This document shows positions 15,875-23,982 of a stretch of 41,253 bases of DNA, one piece after another (position 1 is the first letter of the stretch; every line of letters begins with the position of its first letter). The stretch lies in the NCBI RefSeq assembly GCF_017676365.1, contig NZ_JADKMA010000043.1:1-41253 (forward strand). Reading direction: 5' to 3'. The translations under genes and the position numbers were made by a program. The stretch is from Streptomyces oryzae. Its GTDB lineage: Bacteria > Actinomycetota > Actinomycetes > Streptomycetales > Streptomycetaceae. Below the pieces are notes generated by a model. That model did not search any database. It was given only the letters and a program-made list of their open reading frames with translations, and was not told the DNA's origin.

Positions 15875-17763
15875 CGCCGACAGCCACCCGTCCGCCGACC
15901 GACCCTGCCAACCCGAGCACCCCGCACCGGCCCGGCACCGACCCGTTACGTACCCCCCAGGCACAGCGCATCGCCGAAGTGCTCGGTTCCGCCCGGCCGC
16001 CCGAACCGGGGGAGGGGACGAGCCGGAACCACCTGACCCACCACCAGCTGGCGCGGCTGGCCAGGGTGCTGCCGCCCGCCCGCGAACTGCTCGGCGACCG
16101 GGACTGGGCGGCAGCGCTGAGCGCCTGCACGGCACTTGCCGACCCGGCGCTGTACATGACCGTCGTCAACCACTACGTGCTGTGCCTGGGCTCCGTCGTC
16201 GCCTCGGCGGACGAGCGGCAGCTCGGCACAGCCGAACTCGCCCGCATGGTGGAGGATTTGGAGAGCGGCCACCGCAAAGGGGTCTTCCTGGTCACCGAGG
16301 TCGGTGACGCCAACAGCCACCTCGCGATCCGTACCACCGCCGAGTTCGACCCGCAGCGCCGCGAGTTCGTCCTGCGCACACCGGATCCCGGCGCTGCCAA
16401 GTTCTCCAGCGTCGGTGCGCCGGGCAGGCCGCAGTCGGCCGTGGTGTGTGCGCGTCTGGTGGTGGGCGGAGTCTGCCGCGGAGTCCACCCCTTCCTGGTC
16501 GACCTGTGCGACGAACGGCGTACGGTGCCCGGGGTCGCCGTCTCCAGCGCTCTGGGCGCCGAAGCGCTGCCGCTGGAGTACGCGCTGGTGCGGTTCGGGG
16601 GAGCGCGGCTGCCCTACGACCGCTGGCTGCGCGGCGGCGCCCGTATCGACGCCGACGGCGTCTTCCACGACCCGCTCGGTGACCCGGCCCGAGCCCTCCA
16701 GCGCACACTGGACGTCGGACGGCTGCTGTGGGCGACCGTGCCGTCGGCCGCCGCGGCAACGGCCCGCGCCTCGGCGGTGGCGGCGCTGCGCCACTCCCAG
16801 TACCGGCGCTCGCACGGCAAGCTGGCCCCCGAAGCCCCGGTGCTGGCCTACAGCACTCAACAGCGCGCCCTGCTCGGCGCGTTGGCGGAGGCGTACGCCC
16901 TCAGCTGCGCGGCAACCACCGCGCTGGACCTCTGGCAGCGGTCGCAGGACGCCCGTACGGACCCAGGGGAGCAGGACCCTGCAACAGCTGACACGGCCTT
17001 CTCGCCGTGGGCCGCGGTCGACCGCAGGCTGTCCGCCTTCAAGGCAGTGGCGGTGGATGGTGCAGCCCGGGTCACCGCGGAGTGCCGGCGCCGCTGCGGC
17101 CTGGCCGGTCACCTCACCGTCAACCGGCTGAGCGGATACGCCGGTTTCGCGGAAGCCTTCGGTGCGGCCGGCGGCGACAACCGGCTCATCCTGCTGGACA
17201 CCGGGCGTGCCCTCGCAGAGGGGAGCGACACCCCCGCCGATACCGACGAGACCTCCCCGCCCGCCGACACCGACGACCCCTCCTGGTGGCTGTGGACCGT
17301 CAGCACGCTGGAACGGCGGCTGACCGCACACCTCCAGGCGGCGCTCGACGAACGCCGGCAGCAGGGGCTGGAGGGTATGGAGCTGTGGAACCCGCTGCTG
17401 GAACGGGCCCGGCAGCTGGGCGAGGTCCACACCCTCCGGCTCGCCGCGCAGTCCGTGGCCGACGCGGTGAGCACGGCGCGGGACCCGGATCCGGCCCGGA
17501 GCACCCTGGCAGCCCTCTACGGAACGACCCAGGCGCTGCGGCTGGCCGGGCCGCTGCAGTGGGCTGGAGTGCTCTCGCCCGGAACCGCTGCCTCGCTGGA
17601 AGCGGCGGCGGACCGGCAGTGCGCACGCCTCGCGCCCTGCCTGGACGAGCTGGCCGCAGGTCTCGGCCCGCCCGAATCGATGGCACCCACCCCGCTGGCC
17701 GCCCCCGACTACGCGGCCGCGCTCAACTCCACCCGCCAACGGCCCGCCGGAGGACGTCCGTGA
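15871..17763 (+). CDS. Acyl-CoA oxidase-like flavoprotein, catalytic Glu missing
   Basis: At 630 residues it has the length and middle-domain pattern of acyl-CoA oxidases: TEVGDANSHLAIRTTAEFDP (142-161), then EFVLRTPDPGAAK and AVVCARLVVGGVCRGVHPFL. Oxidases of this type bind FAD and desaturate an acyl thioester. In the C-terminal segment, RRRCGLAGH and AAGGDNRLILLDTGRAL (432-448) align with CGGHGY and FEGENTVMMLQTAR of characterised oxidases. The general-base Glu is replaced by Gly434. Codon 26 (15946-15948) is TTA, the only one I noticed in a gene here, so translation may depend on the bldA tRNA. Start and stop overlap both neighbours. It might act on an ACP-bound chain, use another base, or be a non-catalytic partner. 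Confidence 0.75.
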   Translation: MTPTATRPPTDPANPSTPHRPGTDPLRTPQAQRIAEVLGSARPPEPGEGTSRNHLTHHQLARLARVLPPARELLGDRDWAAALSACTALADPALYMTVVNHYVLCLGSVVASADERQLGTAELARMVEDLESGHRKGVFLVTEVGDANSHLAIRTTAEFDPQRREFVLRTPDPGAAKFSSVGAPGRPQSAVVCARLVVGGVCRGVHPFLVDLCDERRTVPGVAVSSALGAEALPLEYALVRFGGARLPYDRWLRGGARIDADGVFHDPLGDPARALQRTLDVGRLLWATVPSAAAATARASAVAALRHSQYRRSHGKLAPEAPVLAYSTQQRALLGALAEAYALSCAATTALDLWQRSQDARTDPGEQDPATADTAFSPWAAVDRRLSAFKAVAVDGAARVTAECRRRCGLAGHLTVNRLSGYAGFAEAFGAAGGDNRLILLDTGRALAEGSDTPADTDETSPPADTDDPSWWLWTVSTLERRLTAHLQAALDERRQQGLEGMELWNPLLERARQLGEVHTLRLAAQSVADAVSTARDPDPARSTLAALYGTTQALRLAGPLQWAGVLSPGTAASLEAAADRQCARLAPCLDELAAGLGPPESMAPTPLAAPDYAAALNSTRQRPAGGRP

Positions 17764-18860
17764 CCAGCAATTTCTCCCACTCTCCTGCCGCTGACGCACC
17801 TCAGAACCGTGACACGGCATCACCCATCGGCGTGCTCGGCATGGGCACCTATCTGCCCACCCGGCAGCGCTCCAACGAGGAGGTCGCCCGCGACGCCGGA
17901 GTCGCCGCCGACTGGATCGCCGAACGTACCGGAGTGCGAAAGCGCCATACCGCGGCCGAGGACGAGGCCGCCTCCGACATGGCGGCCGCTGCCGTACGCT
18001 CCGCCGTCGCGGCAGCCGGGCTCGACATGGAACAGCTGGACCTGCTGGTACTGGCCACCTCGACCCCCGACGAACTCGGCCCGGCCACGGCCTGCCGCGT
18101 ACAGGCCCTCACCAAGGCACGCAACGCCGTGGCTCTCGATGTCAGCGCCGCCTGTTCGGGCTGGATGTTCGCCGCCCGCGTGGCGCACGACCATCTGCGG
18201 GGCGACGCAGGCTGCCGCTACGCGGCGGTCGTCGGCGTCGAGGCGTACTCGAAGTTCCTCGACCCGGCCGACCGGGGCACCGCCGTGCTGTTCGCCGACG
18301 GTGCAGCCGCCTCCGTGCTGGGACCCGTCCCGGCGACCGAGGGGTTCGCCGACTTCCACCTCGGCTCCGACGGGGCGCTGGCCGACCATGTACTGATCCC
18401 GGCGGGCGGCAGCCGGGCACCGGCCAGCGCGGAGACGGTCGCCACCGGCCGGCACACCATCCGTATGGACGGCCGGGCCGTGCGGGACTTCATTGCCGAG
18501 ATGTTCCCCCTCGTCGTATCCGACAGCCTGACCCGCAACCGGCTGCGCATGGACGACATCGACGCCTTCGTCGCCCACCAGCCCAACCCCCGGCTGCTGC
18601 GCTCGGTCGGCACGGCACTGGGCATCCCGCCGGGCCGGCTGCCGGTCGTCGCGGACGAGGTGGGCAACATCGGCGCCGCCTCGACGCCGTACGCGCTGGC
18701 CACGGCAGCCGTGGACGGCCCGCTGCGGCGCGGCGACCGCATCCTGCTCGCCACCTTCGGAGCCGGCATGACGTGGGGCAGCGCCCTGCTCACCTGGAGC
18801 GGCGCCCCCGTCATCCGTACCGCACCGACCGCCGAACCCCTGGAAAGGAGCGCGCGTTGA
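17760..18860 (+). CDS. 3-oxoacyl-ACP synthase III (KASIII), first copy
   Basis: A 366-residue FabH-like ketosynthase that would start or extend a chain by condensing an acyl-CoA or acyl-ACP with malonyl-ACP. The full catalytic triad is present: Cys132 in SAACSGW, His273 in AHQPNPR and Asn303 in VGNIGAAS. The GTG start at 17760 overlaps the preceding TGA and follows GGAGG at 17749-17753. Its stop overlaps the TTG start of the ketoreductase. Two KASIII genes in one operon suggest that the enzymes use different starters, or that one acts as an acyltransferase or terminator. Confidence 0.93.
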   Translation: MTSNFSHSPAADAPQNRDTASPIGVLGMGTYLPTRQRSNEEVARDAGVAADWIAERTGVRKRHTAAEDEAASDMAAAAVRSAVAAAGLDMEQLDLLVLATSTPDELGPATACRVQALTKARNAVALDVSAACSGWMFAARVAHDHLRGDAGCRYAAVVGVEAYSKFLDPADRGTAVLFADGAAASVLGPVPATEGFADFHLGSDGALADHVLIPAGGSRAPASAETVATGRHTIRMDGRAVRDFIAEMFPLVVSDSLTRNRLRMDDIDAFVAHQPNPRLLRSVGTALGIPPGRLPVVADEVGNIGAASTPYALATAAVDGPLRRGDRILLATFGAGMTWGSALLTWSGAPVIRTAPTAEPLERSAR

Positions 18861-19759
18861 CCAGCCCATCCGCCTCATCTTCACCCACACTCACCCCGGC
18901 ACCCGCACCGCTGCCCGGCACCACGGCAGAAGCCTTCCGGGTCGAAGGCGCCCGCGCGCTGGTGACCGGCGCTTCGCGCGGCATCGGACGTGCCGTCGCC
19001 CTCGCTCTCGCCGACGCCGGGGCCGACCTGGCGCTGTCGGCGCGGAGCGAGGAGGCGCTGAAGGACACCGCCGCCGAAGTCGCCCGCCGGGGACGCACCG
19101 CCGTTCCGGCACCCGGCGACTTCGCCCGTCCCGCCGCTGCCGGCGCGGTGGTCGACGAGGCGGCCGAGGCGCTCGGCGGACTCGACATCGTCGTCCACAA
19201 CGCCGGCATCCTGCCCGGCGGACCCGACGGTGCACCACAGCTGACCCCGCACCAGTACGCCCGGCAGGACGACTGGGACGCCGTGGTGACGGTCAATCTG
19301 AATGCCTCGGCCGCGCTGTGCCGGCACGCCCATCCGCACCTGGCCGCCTCCTCGCGCGCGAGCCTGGTGCTGATGTCCTCCGTCGCCGGGGTGGTGGGCA
19401 CTCCGATGATGGAGGCGTACGCCGCGACCAAGGCGGCGCAGATCTCCCTCGCCCGCAGCCTGGCCGTCGGCTGGGCCCGCGAGGGTATCCGGGTCAACGC
19501 GCTGTGCCCGGGCTGGACCCGCACCGACATGACGACCTTCGCCTCCGGCACCGCTCCGCTGTCCGACTGGCTGATGGCGCACGTCCCGCTGGGCCGGTGG
19601 GCGGAGCCGGAAGAGGCAGCGTGGGCCGCGCTGTACCTGGCCTCGCCCGCGGCGGCGTTCCTGACCGGCCAGGCGCTGCTGCTGGACGGCGGCCTGTCGG
19701 TGCCCGACGGCGGACTCGCCGGCATCCCCAAGCCCGCCTCCCCCTTCGGCGAGGCGTGA
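18857..19759 (+). CDS. SDR-family 3-oxoacyl-ACP reductase-like
   Basis: A 300-residue short-chain dehydrogenase/reductase, probably the operon's ketoreductase. It has the cofactor loop TGASRGIG (37-44), NAG (115-117), and the catalytic Ser174/175, Tyr188 and Lys192 in LMSSVAG and YAATK. An unusual Ser/Pro/Ala-rich N-terminal extension of about 25 residues precedes the Rossmann fold. The TTG start at 18857 lies in a TTGA overlap with the previous stop codon, and AAAGGAG at 18844-18850 supports it. Basic residues after the first strand (SARSEE) favour NADPH. FabG-like action on ACP-bound beta-ketoacyl chains is inferred from the context. Confidence 0.88.
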   Translation: MTSPSASSSPTLTPAPAPLPGTTAEAFRVEGARALVTGASRGIGRAVALALADAGADLALSARSEEALKDTAAEVARRGRTAVPAPGDFARPAAAGAVVDEAAEALGGLDIVVHNAGILPGGPDGAPQLTPHQYARQDDWDAVVTVNLNASAALCRHAHPHLAASSRASLVLMSSVAGVVGTPMMEAYAATKAAQISLARSLAVGWAREGIRVNALCPGWTRTDMTTFASGTAPLSDWLMAHVPLGRWAEPEEAAWAALYLASPAAAFLTGQALLLDGGLSVPDGGLAGIPKPASPFGEA

Positions 19760-19766
19760 GCCGGCG

Positions 19767-20948
19767 ATGACTCCGACCAACCCGGCCAGCCTTGCCATCC
19801 CGCCCGACCCGGGCAGCCCGGACGTTCAGCGTGACGGGCGCGCCGCCGTGGTGTGCGGCATCGGCGCCTCGCTCCCGCCGCAGGTGCGGAGCAACGCGGA
19901 CGTGGCGCAGGACGGCGCCCTCGCCACCAGCGACTCCTGGATCCGCTCGCGTACGGGCATTGCCCACCGCCGCCGGGCAGCGCCCGGCATCGCCACCGGC
20001 GACCTGGCAACGGCGGCGGCGCGCGCCGCGCTGGAGTCCCCGGCGGGAGCCCGCCCCGACATGCTGCTCCTGGCCACCACGACACCGGACCGGCGCTGTC
20101 CCGCCACCGCACCCGAGGTGGCACACCGCCTGGGTCTTGGCACCATCGCCGCCTTCGACCTGGGCGCCGTCTGCTCGGGCTTCTTGTACGCCATGACGGT
20201 TGCCGCCGGACTGGTCGGCTCCGGGGTGTGCGCTCGCCCGCTGGTCGTCGGCGCCGAGACCTACTCGCGCATCGTCGACCCGCGGGACCGGGACACCGCC
20301 GTGGTCTTCGGTGACGGTGCGGGGGCCGTGCTGCTGCGCGCCGGGGACCACGGGGAGCCCGGCGAGGTGCTCGCCTGGGACCTCGGCGCGGACGGCTCGG
20401 GAAGCGACCTGATCGCCATCGCCGCAGGCGGTGCCGGCACACCCGTTGCGGAAGCGCCGCCGCCACGCGACGAGCGGTTCCTGCGGATGCGCGGACGCGA
20501 GGTCTACGCCCACGCGGTGCGCCGGATGACGGAGTCGTCACGTACGGCGCTGCGCCGGGCCGGCTGGGAGCCTTCGGAGCTCGGCGCGTTCATCGGTCAC
20601 CAGGCCAACCAGCGCATCCTGGACACGGTCGGCGACCGGCTCGGCGTCGAGCCCCGGCACCGGTACGGCAACATCCGCGACGTCGGCAACACCGCTGCCG
20701 CCTCCGTACCCCTGGCCCTGGCCGACACCGCGGCCCGCGATCTGGTGCCCCCGGGCACCCCCACCGTGCTGACCGCCTTCGGCGGCGGACTCACCTGGGG
20801 GTCGGTCGCCCTGACCTGGCCGGCGGCGCGGCCCCGCGCCAATTCCCCGAGCCCGGACCGACAGCAACGGCAACAGCGAAAGCAACAGCCACAGCAACAG
20901 CAACAGCAACGAGAGGCAGACCCATGGACCCTGTCCAGGACTACGTGA
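19767..20948 (+). CDS. KASIII, second copy, with Gln-rich tail
   Basis: A 393-residue FabH-like ketosynthase with an intact triad: Cys136 in GAVCSGF, His278 in GHQANQR and Asn308 in VGNTAAAS. It is clearly diverged from the other KASIII of the operon. After the fold ends (VALTWPAARP) comes a tail of about 35 residues dominated by glutamine, encoded by CAG/CAA repeats at about 20864-20910. The final 25 bases overlap the ACP gene in another frame. The tail is absent from usual KASIII proteins and may have arisen by repeat expansion through the old stop codon. The enzyme probably works with the ACP encoded next. Confidence 0.9.
   Translation: MTPTNPASLAIPPDPGSPDVQRDGRAAVVCGIGASLPPQVRSNADVAQDGALATSDSWIRSRTGIAHRRRAAPGIATGDLATAAARAALESPAGARPDMLLLATTTPDRRCPATAPEVAHRLGLGTIAAFDLGAVCSGFLYAMTVAAGLVGSGVCARPLVVGAETYSRIVDPRDRDTAVVFGDGAGAVLLRAGDHGEPGEVLAWDLGADGSGSDLIAIAAGGAGTPVAEAPPPRDERFLRMRGREVYAHAVRRMTESSRTALRRAGWEPSELGAFIGHQANQRILDTVGDRLGVEPRHRYGNIRDVGNTAAASVPLALADTAARDLVPPGTPTVLTAFGGGLTWGSVALTWPAARPRANSPSPDRQQRQQRKQQPQQQQQQREADPWTLSRTT
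20861..20912 (+). repeat. CAG/CAA microsatellite at the KASIII/ACP junction
   Basis: A run of CAGCAA-type hexamers and trimers encodes the polyglutamine tail of the second KASIII and ends just before the ACP ribosome binding site (GAGAGG, 20911-20916). It is strikingly A-rich for this genome. Length changes by multiples of three keep the frame, but other slippage would alter how the KASIII frame ends relative to the ACP start. Confidence 0.75.
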
Positions 20949-21190
20949 ACACCGTGCTCACCGACAAGTTCGAAGTGCCCTCCGACGACCTCCGGCCCGG
21001 GGTGACCCTCACCGAACTGGGCCTGGACTCGCTGGCCGTCACCGAACTCCTCGTCACCGTCCAGGAGCACTACGGCACCGGCGCACCGGACGACGCGGTC
21101 ACCGGCGAGGCCACACCGGAGGATGTCGTCGCGCTGGTGCATCAGCTGCTGGGCGGCACACAGCACGTGGGACAGATGGGGGAGGAGTGA
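20924..21190 (+). CDS. Acyl carrier protein
   Basis: An 88-residue ACP. The phosphopantetheine attachment site is Ser36 in ELGLDSLAV. It is acidic and has the expected helix lengths. The ATG at 20924 lies within the end of the upstream KASIII gene, behind GAGAGG. The stop codon overlaps the GTG start of the KASII gene. It should carry the growing chain for every enzyme of this operon after activation by a phosphopantetheinyl transferase encoded elsewhere. Confidence 0.93.
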   Translation: MDPVQDYVNTVLTDKFEVPSDDLRPGVTLTELGLDSLAVTELLVTVQEHYGTGAPDDAVTGEATPEDVVALVHQLLGGTQHVGQMGEE

Positions 21191-22446
21191 CCGGCGTCCG
21201 CACCGGCCGGACGGTGGCCGTCACCGGCGTCGGCCTGGTGACACCGGCGGGCGTGGGCACCGAGGAGACCTGGCAGCGGGTGTGCTCCGGCCGGCCGACG
21301 GCCGCCGACGACCCGGAACTGGCCGGGGCGCCGGTCAGCACGTCCTGCCGGGTGACCGGGTTCGGCCCGCGCCGGGATGGGGGAGGGGGGCAGCCGTGGC
21401 GCTACGACAGGTTCACCCAGTTCGCCCTGGCGGCGGCCCGCGAAGCGGTGCGGGACGCCGCCCTGGATCCGCACAGCTGGAACGGTGCGCGCGTCGCGGT
21501 GGTGCTGGGCTCCGCCGCGGGCGGGGTCGGCAGCTACGAGGGACAGCACCACAGGCTGCTCACCACCGGGCACCGCGCGGTCTCCCCGCTCGCGCTGCCC
21601 GCCTTCCTGCCCAACATGGCCGCGGGCCGGCTCGCCATCGACCTGGGCGTACACGGACCGGTGCTGCACACCGCGACTGCCTGCGCCTCCGGGGCGACCG
21701 CGCTGGCCACCGCCGCCATGCTGCTGGACGGTGACGGGTGCGACATCGCCGTGGCCGGCGGCAGCGACGCGATGGTGACGCCGTTGTGCGCGACGGCGTT
21801 CGCCCGCGCTGGAGCACTCTCCCGGTGCGGCGGCGATCCGGCCGGTGCCTCCCGCCCCTTCGACGCCGCGCGGGACGGCTTCGTACTCGGAGAAGGCGCC
21901 GGTGTGCTGGTGCTGGAGCGGGCGGCGGACGCGACGGCGCGGCACGCCCCCGTGCGGGCGCTGCTCGCGGGGCACGGCTCGACGAACGACGCCCATCACC
22001 CCGTTGCGCCGCGGCCGGACGGCCGCTGCCTGCGGGACGCGACCGGGCAGGCCCTGGAGCAGGCCGGTGCCGTTCCCGGCGACGTCGACCACGTCAACGC
22101 GCACGGCACCGGCACCCCGCTCAACGACCGCACCGAAGCAGCCGTGCTGCGCGAGCTCTTCGGCAGCGACGGCCCGGCCGTCACCTCCGCCAAGGGCGTC
22201 ATCGGCCATACGATGGGCGCGGCGGGCGCCGTGGAGGCCGCGCTGACCGTGCTGACCGTGCAGCGGCAGACGGTGCCGCCGACCGCCAACTTCCATGCAG
22301 CCGACGCCGGTACGGAGGACGTGGACATCGTGCACGGGGCCGCACGGCCGCAGTCCGTCCGGCTGGCGGTCAGCAACTCCTGCGGATTCGGAGGGCACAA
22401 CGTGGTGCTCGCGTTCGCCCCCGGACCTACGTCTCGCGTGGGCTGA
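21187..22446 (+). CDS. 3-oxoacyl-ACP synthase II (KASII/FabF-like)
   Basis: A 419-residue elongating ketosynthase with the complete KASI/II active site: Cys166 in TATACASGA, His306 in NAHGTGTPLND, Lys336 in SAKGVIGHTMG and His341. No partner chain-length factor lies beside it, so it resembles FabF-type or discrete-KS pathways rather than aromatic type II systems. The GTG start at 21187 overlaps the ACP stop and follows GGAGGA. It is the last gene of the operon and is followed by two hairpins. No dehydratase, enoyl reductase or thioesterase is encoded here, so the final chain would need other enzymes or stay partly unreduced. Confidence 0.93.
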   Translation: MTGVRTGRTVAVTGVGLVTPAGVGTEETWQRVCSGRPTAADDPELAGAPVSTSCRVTGFGPRRDGGGGQPWRYDRFTQFALAAAREAVRDAALDPHSWNGARVAVVLGSAAGGVGSYEGQHHRLLTTGHRAVSPLALPAFLPNMAAGRLAIDLGVHGPVLHTATACASGATALATAAMLLDGDGCDIAVAGGSDAMVTPLCATAFARAGALSRCGGDPAGASRPFDAARDGFVLGEGAGVLVLERAADATARHAPVRALLAGHGSTNDAHHPVAPRPDGRCLRDATGQALEQAGAVPGDVDHVNAHGTGTPLNDRTEAAVLRELFGSDGPAVTSAKGVIGHTMGAAGAVEAALTVLTVQRQTVPPTANFHAADAGTEDVDIVHGAARPQSVRLAVSNSCGFGGHNVVLAFAPGPTSRVG

Positions 22447-22508
22447 CGGGGCCGGAGGTGGCGGAGGGCGCTGGGGCGGTCTCGTCGCGCGGCGCGGCAG
22501 TCGGGTGA

Positions 22509-22538
22509 GCCACGGCGTGAGCGCTCTCCGGCCGTGGC
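22509..22538 (+). terminator. Hairpin after the acyl-chain operon
   Basis: GCCACGG (22509-22515) and CCGTGGC (22532-22538) form a perfect 7-bp stem with a 16-nt loop, about 60 bases after the KASII stop. The rest of the 22447-22725 gap shows no gene; it has only GC-rich sequence and a CCGTCATG/CATGACGG inverted repeat near 22570-22610. Confidence 0.4.
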
Positions 22539-22688
22539 GCGTGGAGCGGGTGCGGCGCGGATCCGCCCGTCATGGCCAGAGCGTAGTGCTCGGGATCGGT
22601 CATGACGGACGGATACCTCCGCCGGCCCGCGGCGTGGCAGGCACCTTACGAAGATCACCCGGGCTGCGGTACGCCGCCCCCAGCGGTA

Positions 22689-22719
22689 CCGCCCCCTGCC
22701 GGGTGTGGGCAGGGGGCGG
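22689..22719. terminator. Strong bidirectional terminator
   Basis: CCGCCCCCTGCC (22689-22700) and GGCAGGGGGCGG (22708-22719) form a perfect 12-bp stem with a 7-nt loop. It lies just after the minus-strand secreted protein gene and faces the plus-strand operon, so it can stop transcription from both sides. Confidence 0.75.
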
Positions 22720-22725
22720 GCGGCC

Positions 22726-23343
22726 TCAGCCGCAGTGCTGGGCCTTCTCGTCCTCGGTCATCGCACGGGTGTGCTGCGTCTTGGTGCTCGGCGCGTCCGG
22801 CTTGGGGCCGGTGGCCTCGAACGGCACGTACCAGATGTAGTGGCCGTGGAACTTGTCGGGGAAGTGCAGCTCGTACTTCCCGCTGACGGTCTGCAACTGC
22901 GCCTCGCGCGTCACCCAGCCGACCTCTCCGGGCCGTACGTCCACGTTGGTCTGGTCCGTCTCGGTGTGTGAACTCTCCCAGGTGTGCTGGTAGTTGGTCT
23001 CGATGCTGACCTTGAAGACTTCGGAGAAGCCGTACTCGGCGCTCAGCGAGACCCCCAGGCTGTTGGACTCGCCGGTGGTGTCGGACCAGCCGACGGTGGA
23101 GCGCTGCGTGTCCTGCGTGCAGTTGTAGGCGCTGTCGCCGACCTGGTGCGCCTCGCCCATCGAGTCACGGGGCGGTCCGTCGGGGTGGAAGACGCAGACA
23201 TCGGTGCCGTTGTCGCACTTGTCGAGCAGTTCCCTGGAGGTGGGCGGGTCGTCGTCGGCCTGTGCCACGCCGGGGGTGAGGGCGGCGCTGCTCGCGGTCA
23301 CTAGGGCGGCCAGCAGTACGGACCACCTGAGGCGTTGGTTCAT
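22726..23343 (-). CDS. Secreted protein, possibly aerolysin-like
   Basis: A 205-residue protein with a Sec signal peptide (basic MNQRLR, hydrophobic core, cleavage probably after AQA near residue 29). The mature part has long stretches of alternating small polar residues, as in GWSDTTGESNSLGVSLSAEY and YQHTWESSHTETDQTNV, then RPGEVGWV. This resembles the stem and insertion region of ETX/MTX2 or aerolysin-type beta-pore-forming proteins, but no receptor-binding domain is visible and the protein is short. Several cysteines may form disulfides. The ATG at 23343 follows GAGGAG with 9-nt spacing. It is co-oriented with, and 45 bases downstream of, the crystallin-like gene. The pore-forming idea is speculative. 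Confidence 0.6.
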   Translation of the reverse strand: MNQRLRWSVLLAALVTASSAALTPGVAQADDDPPTSRELLDKCDNGTDVCVFHPDGPPRDSMGEAHQVGDSAYNCTQDTQRSTVGWSDTTGESNSLGVSLSAEYGFSEVFKVSIETNYQHTWESSHTETDQTNVDVRPGEVGWVTREAQLQTVSGKYELHFPDKFHGHYIWYVPFEATGPKPDAPSTKTQHTRAMTEDEKAQHCG

Positions 23344-23388
23344 GGGGGGTTGCTCCTCACAGAGGTGTGATGTTCACAGACGTGGGGA

Positions 23389-23982
23389 TCAGCTGAAGCC
23401 GATGGACTGGGTGCGGTCGTTCATGAGGGAACCGATGTCGGAGGTGTTCTCCTTGAACGGGCCGTCCCTGTCCCCGCCGAGATTGGGCTCCGGGTAGAGC
23501 CAGATCCAGCAGTCGCCCCACGGCTGTACCGAGGAGATGCGGTTCTTCCAGGCGTCTTCCAGGTCGTACTGGTAATCCACCCAGCCGTCCTTCTCGCACA
23601 GCCCCTCGCCGGTGACGGTCAGCGAGTCACCGCCGAAGCCGGGATCGTCGAAGAAGGTGCCCTGGATGACACCGTCCGCCTGCGAGCCGCCGTCCGCCGC
23701 CAACGACCGTGCCTCCGCGCGGAACCCGCTGTCGTGCGCCGCTGCGCGGGCCGAGGCCGGAGCGTCGTCGATGCGTCCGCCGCTGGCGTGTTCGACGGCC
23801 TCGGTGAAGCTGGCGTAGCAGCGCTCGGCCCCAGTGGCCAGGTCGAGGGTGCAGTGCCGCGGCTGCCCTCCCTCGCCCTTCGGGGCCGCCTGCACCGCGG
23901 GCGCGGTGACCGCACCCGCCAGCACAACGGATGCGGCCAGGGTGACCGCACGACTGGTGCGGTATCTGGACCGGGAGATCAT
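23389..23982 (-). CDS. Secreted I36-inhibitor/crystallin-like protein
   Basis: A 197-residue protein with a clear signal peptide ending near AVQA (about residue 32). After a variable middle, the C-terminal 85 residues show a Greek-key pattern (GTFFDDPGFGGDSLTV, then AWKNRISSVQPWGDCWIWLY, then PEPNLGGDRDG). This is the signature of beta/gamma-crystallin-like domains, which include the Streptomyces metalloproteinase inhibitor family I36. A role as extracellular protease inhibitor or calcium-binding protein is inferred. The ATG at 23982 has GGAGG 7 nt upstream, and the signal peptide starts here. It is the first gene of a two-gene secreted-protein operon. Confidence 0.7.
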   Translation of the reverse strand: MISRSRYRTSRAVTLAASVVLAGAVTAPAVQAAPKGEGGQPRHCTLDLATGAERCYASFTEAVEHASGGRIDDAPASARAAAHDSGFRAEARSLAADGGSQADGVIQGTFFDDPGFGGDSLTVTGEGLCEKDGWVDYQYDLEDAWKNRISSVQPWGDCWIWLYPEPNLGGDRDGPFKENTSDIGSLMNDRTQSIGFS

